DNA of 64,000 nucleotides from VYDC01 sp963667515. GTDB taxonomy: Bacteria; Chloroflexota; Dehalococcoidia; UBA2979. The stretch spans positions 277,705 through 341,704 of the forward strand of contig CAXXXY010000008.1 of NCBI GenBank assembly GCA_963667515.2. The letters are read 5' to 3'. The position numbers and the translations under genes are program-made. Of this stretch, positions 43,209 to 52,148 are shown in pieces (the stretch's first letter is position 1; the number at the start of each line of letters is the position of its first letter). The notes beneath the pieces were generated by a model, which was not told the origin of the DNA, searched no databases, and was given only the letters and a program-made list of their open reading frames with translations.

Positions 43209-45638
43209 CTAGGGTGCAGCGGAACGCTGCCGGAGGGAGTTGGCCATGACCGAGACGGAGCTGATCGCCATCGCGCCGGCGGCGGCGATCGGGTTGAGGA
43301 AGCCGCGCTCGCCGAGCAGCGGCTGGAGCAGCAGCGGCACCTCGTCCACGTCGAGCGCCTGGAACGCGAGGTAGCCGAGGCCCGCGGCGACGGGGATCAG
43401 CGCCACGTTGTAGGCGAAGGCCCACGCGAGGTTCTGCCACATCGTGCGCATCGTGGCGCGCGAGAGCGCGATGGCGCCGGCGACGCCGCCGAGGTCGGGG
43501 CGCATCAGCGTGACGGGTGCGGCCTCCATCGCCACGTCCGTGCCCGTGCCGACGGCCATCCCGACGTCGGCGGCGGCGAGTGCGGGCGCGTCGTTGATGC
43601 CGTCGCCGACCATCGCGACCACGTGGCCCTCCGCCTGCAGCTCGCGCACAACGCGGGTCTTGCCCTCGGGCTGTACGCGCGCCACCACGCGATCGATGCC
43701 GACGCGGCGCGCCACCGCCTCGGCGGTGCCCTGCTGATCGCCGGTGAGCATCACCACCTCGACGCCCAGGGCGCGCAGCCGCGCGACCCCCTCGGCGGCG
43801 GTGGGGCGCACGGGGTCGGCGACGGTGAGCAGCGCGGCGGCGCGCCCGTCGAGCGCGACGAGGATCGGCGTCTCGCCGGCCGTCGCGGCCTGCTCGGCGC
43901 GTGCGGCGAAGGGCGCGGCGCCTTCGGCGCCCCGGCTCGCGAGCAGCTCCGCCGTGCCGATCAGCAGCGCGCGCCCCTCGACGGTGGCCTCCACGCCCTG
44001 GCCGGGGATCGCCTCGAAGCGCTCGGGCCACGCGAGGTTCAGCGCGCGCCGCTCCGCCTCGCGCGCGATCGCGCCCGCGTAGGGGTGCTCGGAGCCGCGC
44101 TCCGCGGAGGCGACGAGGCGCACCAGCTCGCCCTCGTCGAGCGCCGGGGCGCCCGCCTCGCCGGGCGCCAGCTCGATGGTGGTCAGCTCGGGGCGGCCCT
44201 CGGTGATCGTGCCGGTCTTGTCGAGCACGACGGCGTCGACGCGGCGCGCCTGCTGCAGCGCGTCGACGTCGCGGATCAGGATGCCGCGCCGCGCCCCGCG
44301 GCCGATGCCGACCATGATCGCGGTGGGCGTCGCGAGGCCCAGCGCGCAGGGGCAGGCGACGATCAACACGGCGACGGCGTTGAGGATGGCGAAGGTCAGC
44401 CGCGGCTCCGGCCCGAAGGCGAGCCACGCGACGAAGGTGAGCGCCGCCACGCCAAAGACGACCGGCACGAAGACGGCGGCGATGCGATCGGCGAGCGCCT
44501 GGATCGGCGCCTTCGAGCCCTGCGCCTCCTCGACGAGCCGGATGATGCGGGCCAGCGCCGAGTCCGCGCCGACCGCGGTGGCGCGGAGGCGCAGCACGCC
44601 CGTGGTGTTGAGCGTGGCGCCGAAGACGGGATCGCCCGCCGACTTCGCGACGGGCAGCGACTCGCCCGTCAGCATCGACTCGTCGACGGCGGAGGCGCCG
44701 AGGGTCACCTCGCCGTCGACGGGGATCTGCTCGGCGGCGCGCACGATCACCACGTCGCCGGGCTGCACGGCGCGTACCGGGATCTCGTACTCCTGCCCGT
44801 CCTCCCACACCCGCGCGAGCGCCGGGCGCAGCGCGATCAGCCGGCGCACGGCCTCGCCGGTGCGCGACTTGGCGCGCGCCTCGAGCAGCCGCCCCAGCAG
44901 CACGAGCCCCACGATCGCCGCCGCCGTGTCGAAGAACACGGCCGTCTCGATGCCGGCCGCCTCGAAGACGCCGGGCGCGAAGGTCGCCACCACCGAGTAG
45001 CCGAAGGCGGCGCTCGTGCCGGCCGCGATCAGCGTGTTCATGTCGGCGGAGCCGTGCCGCCCCACGCGCCACGCGCCCACGTAGAACTGCCGGCCCGCCC
45101 AGAGCTGCACGGGCAGGGCGAGCGCGAAGAAGAGCGGATGGAGCACGCGCGTCGGGATCTCGTCCCAGCCGGGCAGCCAGCGGGTGGCCGGCATGGCGGC
45201 GATCAGCACCGCCGCCGTGGCGAGCGCGTAGATCGCTCGCCGGCGCAGCGCGCGGTACTCGGCGAGGCGCTCCTGCGCCAGCTCGTCGCGCTGCGCGTCC
45301 TCGCCGCCCGCGCCGGGGAGGCGGATCTCGTAGCCGGCGCGATCGACGGCCTCGCGCAGCAGCGCGACGTCGACGCCGCCCGCGGTCACCGTCGCCTCCT
45401 CCGTCGCGAGGTTGACGCTCGCCGCGGCCACGCCCTCGACGCCCGCGAGCGCGCGCTCCACGCGGCGCACGCAGGAGGCGCAGCTCATGCCGCGCACCGC
45501 GAAGCGAATCTGCCGCCCGTCGCCGGCGGCGCCGTCGAGCGCCCCGTCCGGCGACGGCGCGCCGCCGGCGGGCTCGCCGTCGCCCTGCTGCGCCGGGCGC
45601 GTGCCGGCGCCCTCGGGCGCGCCGCTCTCGGTGGTCAT
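43209..45638 (-). CDS. copA: Copper-translocating P1B-type ATPase
   Basis: An 809-residue Cu(I) exporter. The N-terminal metal-binding domain has GMSCASCVRRVERAL (CxxC). The membrane ion path has CPCALGLATPTA, the phosphorylation site DKTGTITEG, and the hinge GDGINDAPALAAADVG. It sits 40 bp after csoR in the same direction, the usual copper-responsive operon. The last residues (LRQRSAAP and stop) are encoded by a hairpin-repeat unit, so the native C-terminus may have been altered by the repeat. Confidence 0.95.
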   Translation of the reverse strand: MTTESGAPEGAGTRPAQQGDGEPAGGAPSPDGALDGAAGDGRQIRFAVRGMSCASCVRRVERALAGVEGVAAASVNLATEEATVTAGGVDVALLREAVDRAGYEIRLPGAGGEDAQRDELAQERLAEYRALRRRAIYALATAAVLIAAMPATRWLPGWDEIPTRVLHPLFFALALPVQLWAGRQFYVGAWRVGRHGSADMNTLIAAGTSAAFGYSVVATFAPGVFEAAGIETAVFFDTAAAIVGLVLLGRLLEARAKSRTGEAVRRLIALRPALARVWEDGQEYEIPVRAVQPGDVVIVRAAEQIPVDGEVTLGASAVDESMLTGESLPVAKSAGDPVFGATLNTTGVLRLRATAVGADSALARIIRLVEEAQGSKAPIQALADRIAAVFVPVVFGVAALTFVAWLAFGPEPRLTFAILNAVAVLIVACPCALGLATPTAIMVGIGRGARRGILIRDVDALQQARRVDAVVLDKTGTITEGRPELTTIELAPGEAGAPALDEGELVRLVASAERGSEHPYAGAIAREAERRALNLAWPERFEAIPGQGVEATVEGRALLIGTAELLASRGAEGAAPFAARAEQAATAGETPILVALDGRAAALLTVADPVRPTAAEGVARLRALGVEVVMLTGDQQGTAEAVARRVGIDRVVARVQPEGKTRVVRELQAEGHVVAMVGDGINDAPALAAADVGMAVGTGTDVAMEAAPVTLMRPDLGGVAGAIALSRATMRTMWQNLAWAFAYNVALIPVAAGLGYLAFQALDVDEVPLLLQPLLGERGFLNPIAAAGAMAISSVSVMANSLRQRSAAP

Positions 45639-45678
45639 CGCGTCCCCCGGCTGCTGTTGAATCGCTGCATCTGTCGGC

Positions 45679-45945
45679 TCAGCGGTGCGCGAGGTCGTAG
45701 AGCTCGACGAGCTCGGCGAGCACCGGCTCGGCGTCGCCGCCCTCGATGGCGTCGACGACGCAGTGGTGCAGGTGGCCGTCGAGCATCCGCGCCTCGGCCT
45801 TCTCGAGCGCGCGGCGCACGGCGTAGCTCTGCTTCAGCACGTCGACGCAGTAGCTCTCCTCCTCGATCATGCGGCGGATGCCGTCCAGATGGCCGCGCGC
45901 GTAGGCGAGGCGGCGCAAGACATCGGCGCGCGTCTCGGCATCCAT
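45679..45945 (-). CDS. csoR: CsoR-type copper-sensing repressor
   Basis: An 88-residue all-helical repressor that leaves DNA when it binds Cu(I). The ligand set Cys-His-Cys is visible: Cys in EESYCVDVLKQS, then His and Cys in HLHHCVV. GHLDGIRRMIEE is the typical helix-1 end. ATG at 45945. It precedes copA in the same operon, and a G/C-rich palindrome lies 46-68 bp upstream of the start. Confidence 0.93.
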   Translation of the reverse strand: MDAETRADVLRRLAYARGHLDGIRRMIEEESYCVDVLKQSYAVRRALEKAEARMLDGHLHHCVVDAIEGGDAEPVLAELVELYDLAHR

Positions 45946-45990
45946 GCGGTCTCTTCCGGTGATCCGTCGGCGCCACCAGCATACACCAGA

Positions 45991-46013
45991 ACCCCCACCG
46001 GGGGGGTAGGGGT
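45991..46013 (-). promoter_or_regulatory. Putative CsoR operator
   Basis: The minus strand reads ACCCCTACCCCCCCGGTGGG followed by GGT, an imperfect palindrome of C- and G-runs like known CsoR sites (TACCCC..GGGGTA). It is just upstream of csoR, consistent with autoregulation of csoR-copA. Confidence 0.6.
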
Positions 46014-46151
46014 CGGGCTGGCCGCCGCGCTCGTGCGGCCGGGGCCGCGCTGCTACGATGCCGCCGAGGTGAGGCAAGGCGAGGCGAGGGTCGTGCCCTC
46101 GACGCCGCGCCCTCGACGCTGCGACGGGGAGAGACTGGGAGAGGGCGCGAC

Positions 46152-46379
46152 GTGGGCTGTCCGGTGCACATCTGGGGGCCCGCCGCCGCCGCGCTGCTGC
46201 CCGCGGCGCGGCTGATGCGCTTCCGTTTCCACGACCGGCTCGCGGCGTGGCGATCACCGGGCGCGGGCGCCACCGAGGGCCCCCCCGGTGCGGACGCCGG
46301 CGCCGAGGCGGCCGGTGGGGCTGCCGCGCCGCCGCCGCGCCGCTTCGCCCCCATCGACCCGCACGCGCCCCGCGGCTAG
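46152..46379 (+). CDS. Small hypothetical protein (75 aa)
   Basis: GTG at 46152 after GGGAGAGGG opens a 75-residue frame: MGCPVHIWGPAAAALLPAARLMRFRFHD, then a Gly/Ala/Pro-rich tail. The N-terminal hydrophobic part could be a short membrane helix. It diverges from csoR, and its Cys/His start is suggestive of metal handling, but no family is recognised. The tail looks like low-complexity GC-rich sequence. Confidence 0.35.
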   Translation: MGCPVHIWGPAAAALLPAARLMRFRFHDRLAAWRSPGAGATEGPPGADAGAEAAGGAAAPPPRRFAPIDPHAPRG

Positions 46380-46414
46380 CAGGCCCGCAGCTAGCCAGGC
46401 CCGGGAGGCCGCGC

Positions 46415-47148
46415 ATGACCGCCGACCCGACCGCCCCCGCCCCGCCCGCGCTGCGCCGCCGGCCTCGATCCTCGACCCGACGCGCACCGCGCTGCTCGTC
46501 GTCGACGTGCAGAACGACTTCATCCACGCCGACGGCCACTCCGGGCAGCGCACGGACGGTAACGCCGGCTTCCGCGCGATGGTCGACGGCCGGCTCGCGC
46601 CCTTCGTCGACGAGGCGCGTGCGCTCGGGGTGCAGCTCGTGTGGATCCGGATGGAGAACGCGCCCGACACGGTGTCGCCGGCGAACGCGCGCATCAAGCG
46701 CAAGATGTACGGCGCCGACCCCGACGATCCCGCCTCTGTCGACATCTGGGAGCGCGCGGTCTGCGTGCGCGGGAGCTGGGGCGCGGAGATCTACCTCCCC
46801 GTCGCCGCGGCCGACCTCGTCTCGCCGAAGAGCCGCTACTCCGCCTTCATCCGCACCGAGCTCGACGCGACGCTGCGCGCGCGCGGCGTGACCACGACGG
46901 CGGTGGCCGGCGTCGTCACGAACCAGTGCGTCGAGTCCACGGCGCGCGACGCCTACCAGCACGACTACGACGTGCTGCTGGTCGCGGACTGCGTCGCCGA
47001 GCGCACCCCCGAGGCGCGCGCCGCGACCTTCGCCAACATCGAGGGCGGCAGCGGCTGGGTGCGCGACTCGGCGGAGCTGCTGATAGCGTGGCGTGCCCAT
47101 GCCGGCGGCGCCCCGGCGGGCGCGCCCCAGGCTGCGCGCGTGACCTAG
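46415..47148 (+). pseudogene. Isochorismatase-family cysteine hydrolase, probable N-terminal frameshift
   Basis: The body is a complete cysteine hydrolase: Asp in LLVVDVQNDFIHADGH, Lys in SPKSRYSAF and Cys in VVTNQCVESTARDAY form the triad. No start codon exists in this frame before the fold. ATG at 46415 with GGGAGG upstream reads TADPTAPAPPALRR one frame over. A 1-base change near 46460 would join it to ASILDPTRTALLVV. The gene is therefore either frameshifted or carries a sequencing error. The substrate is unknown. Its TAG stop is in the CTAG target of IS copy 2. Confidence 0.7.
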
Positions 47149-47149
47149 G

Positions 47150-48199
47150 TGTAGTTCCCACGTAGGTTGTTGACAGGATGAGGGGCCTCGCCCGCTGCTG
47201 TGTGTGACAGCACGGCAGTAGCGAGGAGAGGACACCCTCATGGCCCATCGTAACGCGCGGCTGACGCCGCTGACCCGACTCGAGCTCGTGCGGGAAGTGG
47301 ACGCCGGCTGGCCCCAGGCTGAGGTCGCTCGCCACTTCCGCGTCTCCCGCCACACCGTTGCCAAGTGGCTGGGGCGCTTCCGTGCGGAGGGAGCGGCAGG
47401 GCTCGAGGACCGCAGCTCCGCCCCGCGCGCGCATCCCCGGCGCACGCCGCCCGAGCTGGAGCGACGCATCTGCGCCGTGCGACGCACGCAGGGATTCGGG
47501 CCGCATCGCATCCAGTGGGCGCTCGGGGTCGCCCGCTCCACGGTCTACGCCGTGCTGCGGCGCCGCGGCCTCAACCGGCTCGACAGCCTGCACCGCGTCA
47601 CCCGGGAGCCGGTCCGCTACGAGCACGACGCCCCCGGCGACCTGCTGCATCTCGACGTGAAGAAGCTCGGGCGCGTCCCCGAGGGCGGCGGCAAGCGAAT
47701 GGCGCCTGGCTTCGCCGAGACGCGCTCCGGGCCGCATTCGCGGCGTTCGCTGGGGCTGGAGTACCTACACGTCGCCGTCGACGACCACAGCCGTTACGCC
47801 TACGTCTCCGTCCTGCCCGACGAGCGTGGCGCGAGCTGCGCCGCCTTCCTCGAGCAGGCGCTCGCGGCCTTCCGCCGGCGTGGCGTGCGCGTGCGCCGGG
47901 TCCTGACCGACAACGCGAAGGCCTACACCGTCGCCCGCAGCTTCCACGGCGCCGCCGCTGCCGCAGACGTGCGGCTGTCGCACACGCGGCCCTACCGCCC
48001 GCAGACGAACGGCAAAGCCGAGCGTTTCATCCAGATCCTGCAGAACGAGTGGGCCTACGCCCGCCCCTACCGCTCCAACGCCGAGCGGCTGCGCCAGCTC
48101 CCACGCTGGCTCTACCGCTACAATCACCGCCGACCGCACGGCGGCGTCGGCGGGGCCGTCCCCGCCTCCCGCCTGTGAACAACCTTCCTGGGTAGTACA
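47150..48199 (+). mobile_element. IS481-type element, copy 2 (1,050 bp)
   Basis: Same ends as copy 1. CTAG flanks at 47145-47148 (containing the isochorismatase-family stop) and 48201-48204; outer bases CCTAGG on the left and CCTAGT on the right. Orientation is the same as the upstream gene. Confidence 0.95.
47240..48178 (+). CDS. IS481-family transposase (copy 2)
   Basis: 312 residues, intact, with the same helix-turn-helix and DDE motifs as copy 1. It differs by a Ser (RLDSLHR). The frame is uninterrupted from GAGGAGAGG-ATG to TGA, so this copy is probably functional. Confidence 0.95.
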   Translation: MAHRNARLTPLTRLELVREVDAGWPQAEVARHFRVSRHTVAKWLGRFRAEGAAGLEDRSSAPRAHPRRTPPELERRICAVRRTQGFGPHRIQWALGVARSTVYAVLRRRGLNRLDSLHRVTREPVRYEHDAPGDLLHLDVKKLGRVPEGGGKRMAPGFAETRSGPHSRRSLGLEYLHVAVDDHSRYAYVSVLPDERGASCAAFLEQALAAFRRRGVRVRRVLTDNAKAYTVARSFHGAAAAADVRLSHTRPYRPQTNGKAERFIQILQNEWAYARPYRSNAERLRQLPRWLYRYNHRRPHGGVGGAVPASRL

Positions 48200-48253
48200 C
48201 CTAGTCGGGCGCGCCGGAGCCGCCGCCCGACACGCCCGAGCACGAGCGGTGCG

Positions 48254-51200
48254 CTAGGGGGCGCGGTAGCCCCTCGAGTCCAGCGGAACGCTGGCGAGAT
48301 CGGCGCCGTGGCGCAGCGTGCGCACGGCGACCACCTGCGGCAGGGCGAAGCGCGCGACGAAGCCGTCCTCGCCCGGCTGCGGGCCGTCGAGGGGGGAGAG
48401 CAGCGCCGTCAGCCAGCGCTGCCCCTCGGGCGTGGGCGCGAGCCGGGCGGCGAGCGCGCGACCGAGCGCGGGGCCGCCGTCCACCGCCGCCAGCGCCAGC
48501 CCCGGCGCGCCCGCCAGTGCGAGCAGCCGATCGAGGCCGGCCGTCGCCTCGCTCGACTCGCCCGCGCTCACCTCGCCGTCGGCAGCGCTCTCGTCCGGCC
48601 GCAGCACGTCGGTCGGCACGCCCGCGTCGTGGAGCGCGGCGGCCGCCTCGGCGAGCGCGGGCGAGTCGACGAGCAGCACCGCGTCGCCCGCGAGCAGCGG
48701 CGCCGCCAGCCACCACGCCGCGCGCCCGCGGCGCGCGCGCAGCAGGGCGCGGCCGCGCGGCGTCTCGTGGCGCATCTCGGTGTGCTGCCCCGGCACCGGC
48801 ACGGTGCCTGTGTGATGCGCCGTGCCTCCGCGGTGCGCGGTGCGCGCCGGGCCCGCGGGGCGTCCGAGCTCGCGGCGGGCCGCCTGCGCCGCGGAGAGCA
48901 GCTGCTCGGCGTGCGGGTGCCCGCGATCGGCGAGCAGCACCGCGGCGCGCTCGACGGTGGCGGCGCGCGCCTCCAGCGGCGCGTCCCAGCGCTCGGCGAG
49001 CGGGGGGAGCTCCGCCGCCGCGCCGTCCTCGGGCGCGCCCACGGCGAGCGCGGCCAGCGCGGCGGCCTCGTCGGGCTCGTCGTCGGCGGCGTCGCTGCGG
49101 CGCACGAACGCCCACAGGTAGTCGGGGCCGCCGGCCTTCGGGCCCGTGCCCGACATGCGCATCCCGCCGAACGGCTCGACGCCGGGGCGCGCGCCGGTGG
49201 TGCCGCGGTTCACGTAGACGTTGCCCGCCGCGAGCGCGTTGGCGGCGTGCTCGATGGTGCGTGGGCTGCGCGAGAAGACGCCTGCCGTCAGCGCGTACGG
49301 CGTGCCGTTGGCGATCGCGTACGCTTCCTCCTCGCCCTCGAAGGGGATGAGCACGAGGATCGGGCCGAACAGCTCCTCGGTCTCCGTGCGGGCGTCGAGG
49401 GCGCGGGCGGTGGGGAGCCGCACGACAAGCGGCCCGCGCGCGAGCGACCCCCGGGCCTTCTCCCGCATAGGGTCCCCCTCGACGGGCCCGGCGAAGCGAT
49501 CGAGCAGCGGCTCGCACTCGGCGCGCGCGGCCCGAGCCGCCTCGTCGAGCCGCGCCGCCGCCTCGCCGTCGATCAGCGGGTTCAGCTGCGTCCCCGGCGC
49601 GTCGGCCGCGCCCACCTCCAGGCTCGCCGCCGCCTCGGCGAGGCGAGCCGCGAAGCGCTCGGCGACGGGCGCCTGCACCAGCACGCGCGACACCGCCGAG
49701 CACTTCTGGTTCGCGTGCCCGAACGCCGAGCCGACGACGCCCGCCACCGCCTCGTCCAGGTCGGCGTCGGCGAACACCAGCGCGGCGTTCTTGCCGCCGA
49801 GCTCGGCGACGAGCGCGCGCGGCGCCCCCGAGGCGGTGGGGGCGCGCCACGCCGCCTCGTGCAGCCACTCGCCCACCGCGCGCGATCCGGTGAACGCCAC
49901 CATCGCGACGAGGGGGTGCTGCGCGAGCGCCGCGCCCACCTCCTCACCGCGCCCCGGCAGGCAGATCAGCGCCTCGCGCGGAACGCCCGCCTCGTGCAGC
50001 AGCGCGACGAGGCGCGTGGCGATCAGTGGCGTCTGCTCGGCGGGCTTCAGCACGACGGCGTTGCCGGCCGCCAGCGCCGCCGCCGTCATCCCGCAGGGGA
50101 TGGCGAGCGAGAAGTTCCACGGCGGGATGACCGCGACGACCCCCCTGGGCGCCACGCGCTGGCCGTGCCGCGCCCACAGCCGCTCCGCCTCGGCGGCGTT
50201 GTAGCGCAGGAAGTCGACGGCCTCTTCCACCTCGGCGTAGGCGCCGACGCGGTCGCGGCCGCCCTCGTGCACAACCCACGCGGCGAGCTCGTGCGCGCGC
50301 GCCTCGGCGAGCTCCGCGGCGTGGCGCAGCACCCGCGCCCGCTCGCCCACGGGGAGCGCGCCCCAGCGCCGGGCGCCCGCGCTCGCGACGAGGGCGGCGC
50401 GCTCGACGTCGGCCGTGCGCGCGAAGCGGATGCGCCCCACGGGCTCGCCCCCCGCCGCGAGCGGATGCGAGGGGCTCGCGATCGCCACCTCCTCGCCGCC
50501 GTCCAGCACCTCGTCGGCGACGCGCAGCTCGAACCGCTCGCCGAAGCGCGCCCGCGCCTGCGCGAGCGCCGCGTCGAAGCGGGCGCGGAACGCCGCGTCG
50601 TGCCAGCGCCCCACGGCCATGCGCTGGAACGCGCCGGGGAGCGGGCGTGGGCCGGGCTCGGCGGGCGCGGGCGGGCGCGGCGGGCGCAGCAACTCCTCGG
50701 GCGGCGCGCCCGCACGGCTCTGCAGCAGCACCCCGACCTGCGAGGAGTTCTCCAGCACCCGCCGCACGAGGTACGCCATCCCCGGCAGCAGCTCCCCCAC
50801 CGGCACGTAGTCGCGCGCCGCCCAGCCGAGCGCGGCGAGCGCGCGGCTGGTGCCCTCGGCGGTGCGGTAGAGCGTCTGGTGCTCGACGGCGCTCGCGGGC
50901 AGCCCCGCGCGCTCGGCCAGCGCCTCGGCGAGGGCGTGCGCGCGCGCGTTGTGGCTGCCCACGGCGAGCCGCAGCGCCGTGTGCGCCGGCACGAGGCGCG
51001 CCAGCAGCCGCTCGAACGCCGCGTCAGTCGCCTGCTTCTCGGCGTAGACGGGCGAGGGCCAGCGGTTCGCCTCCGCGACGATCGTCTCGTAGTCCCAGTA
51101 GGCGCCCTTCACCAGCCGCACGGCGAGCGTGCCCCGCGCCTCGGCGAAGGCGAGCAGCTCCTCGGCGTGCGCCTCGGCGTCGCGCAGGTAGCCCTGCAGC

Positions 51201-52018
51201 ACCACGCCGAGGTCGGGCCAGCCGTCCAGCGGCTCGCCGTGCGCGAAGACGCTGCGCACGACGTGCCAGGTGAGGTCGCGCAGCTCGTGCTGCTCGGCGT
51301 CGACGGTGAGGCCGACGCCGGCCTCGCGAGCCCGCTCGGCGATCGCCTCGAGGCGCGGGCGCACCCGGCGCAGCGTGCCCTCGGGGTCGACGGGGGCGAA
51401 GTGCGCGGTGAGCGAGGAGAGCTTCAGCGAGAGCTCGAGGGCGGGGCGGTCGCCGGCCGTCCGCTGCCCGGCCGCCGGCTGCGCCGCGAGCTGGTCGAGC
51501 AGCGCGAGGTAGCTCGCGACGTAGCGGTCGGCCTCGGCCTCGGAGAGCACGGCCTCGCCCAGCAGGTCGAAGGAGGGGTGGCGGCCGTGCCCGTCGAGGT
51601 CGGCGACCGCGGCGGCGACGGAGCCCGCGCCGGGCGGCGTGATGAAGCGGCGCGCGAAGAGGGCGGCCGCGCGGCGCGCCGTCTCGCCGACGATCGGCGC
51701 GGGCAGGTGCTCGTCGCGGGCGATGCGCAGCAGCCAGCGCAGCGAGCGCGGCAGGCCGGGGAAGTCGGCGCCGAAGTACTCGCGGGCGAGCCGCTTCGCC
51801 TCGCGCCCGCCCTCGTCGTAGTCGAGCGAGGCGAGCACGTCCATGTAGCGCAGCAGCCGCGAGCGGAAGCGGTCGTCGGCGACGGCGTGGGTGAGCAGCC
51901 AGTCCTGAACCCGCTCGGCGGGCCCCGGCCGGTAGCGCCCCGCCTCCTCCAGCAGCGCCCGCCCAAGCTCCTGCGTCCGCCCCTCGACGGCGGCAACGGG
52001 AGCGGGCGGCGTGGTCAT
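48254..52018 (-). CDS. putA: Bifunctional proline dehydrogenase/L-glutamate-gamma-semialdehyde dehydrogenase (PutA-type)
   Basis: A 1,254-residue enzyme oxidising proline to glutamate. The proline dehydrogenase barrel (about residues 30-450) has LSLKLSSLTAHF, LTVDAEQHE, VRLVKGAYWDYE and VGSHNARA. The aldehyde dehydrogenase (about 500-960) has VIPPWNFSLAIPCG, FTGSRAVG, ELGGKNAALVFADADLDE and NQKCSAVSRV (catalytic Cys). The remaining C-terminal part resembles a second, degenerate ALDH-like domain as in long PutAs. No N-terminal DNA-binding domain is present. The last dozen residues (SVPLDSRGYRAP) are encoded by the hairpin repeat, so the native end may differ. Confidence 0.93.
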   Translation of the reverse strand: MTTPPAPVAAVEGRTQELGRALLEEAGRYRPGPAERVQDWLLTHAVADDRFRSRLLRYMDVLASLDYDEGGREAKRLAREYFGADFPGLPRSLRWLLRIARDEHLPAPIVGETARRAAALFARRFITPPGAGSVAAAVADLDGHGRHPSFDLLGEAVLSEAEADRYVASYLALLDQLAAQPAAGQRTAGDRPALELSLKLSSLTAHFAPVDPEGTLRRVRPRLEAIAERAREAGVGLTVDAEQHELRDLTWHVVRSVFAHGEPLDGWPDLGVVLQGYLRDAEAHAEELLAFAEARGTLAVRLVKGAYWDYETIVAEANRWPSPVYAEKQATDAAFERLLARLVPAHTALRLAVGSHNARAHALAEALAERAGLPASAVEHQTLYRTAEGTSRALAALGWAARDYVPVGELLPGMAYLVRRVLENSSQVGVLLQSRAGAPPEELLRPPRPPAPAEPGPRPLPGAFQRMAVGRWHDAAFRARFDAALAQARARFGERFELRVADEVLDGGEEVAIASPSHPLAAGGEPVGRIRFARTADVERAALVASAGARRWGALPVGERARVLRHAAELAEARAHELAAWVVHEGGRDRVGAYAEVEEAVDFLRYNAAEAERLWARHGQRVAPRGVVAVIPPWNFSLAIPCGMTAAALAAGNAVVLKPAEQTPLIATRLVALLHEAGVPREALICLPGRGEEVGAALAQHPLVAMVAFTGSRAVGEWLHEAAWRAPTASGAPRALVAELGGKNAALVFADADLDEAVAGVVGSAFGHANQKCSAVSRVLVQAPVAERFAARLAEAAASLEVGAADAPGTQLNPLIDGEAAARLDEAARAARAECEPLLDRFAGPVEGDPMREKARGSLARGPLVVRLPTARALDARTETEELFGPILVLIPFEGEEEAYAIANGTPYALTAGVFSRSPRTIEHAANALAAGNVYVNRGTTGARPGVEPFGGMRMSGTGPKAGGPDYLWAFVRRSDAADDEPDEAAALAALAVGAPEDGAAAELPPLAERWDAPLEARAATVERAAVLLADRGHPHAEQLLSAAQAARRELGRPAGPARTAHRGGTAHHTGTVPVPGQHTEMRHETPRGRALLRARRGRAAWWLAAPLLAGDAVLLVDSPALAEAAAALHDAGVPTDVLRPDESAADGEVSAGESSEATAGLDRLLALAGAPGLALAAVDGGPALGRALAARLAPTPEGQRWLTALLSPLDGPQPGEDGFVARFALPQVVAVRTLRHGADLASVPLDSRGYRAP
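48262..48294. repeat. Hairpin repeat unit in the putA 3' end
   Basis: GCGGTAGCCCCTCGAGTCCA with GCGGAACGCTGG following repeats the unit seen at 43066-43102 and 60794-60826. The hairpin CCAGCG-GAA-CGCTGG is perfect. It is read as the C-terminal codons of putA. Confidence 0.8.
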
Positions 52019-52148
52019 GGGGGAGAGGATACGCGGAGAGTCGAACCGTTCGGTCGCGCCAGATGGCCATTAGGCGCTTACCGCGCCGGGGTACCGGTCG
52101 TAGACTCGGAGTACGCCTAGAGGACGGGCCGCAACATGAGGTCACGCC

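Noticed and set aside
42244..45072. 942-codon minus-strand frame spanning the amidase and copA
   Set aside because: It crosses two well-supported genes in other frames and contains no recognisable domain.
46152..46379. Cys/His start of the small protein as a copper chaperone
   Set aside because: There is no CxxC or Met-rich motif; only the position beside csoR suggests it, so the gene is left hypothetical.
48308..52120. A 1,270-codon open frame on the plus strand opposite putA
   Set aside because: It is the GC-rich antisense shadow of putA, Arg/His/Ala-rich with no domain pattern, while the minus strand has all PutA motifs.
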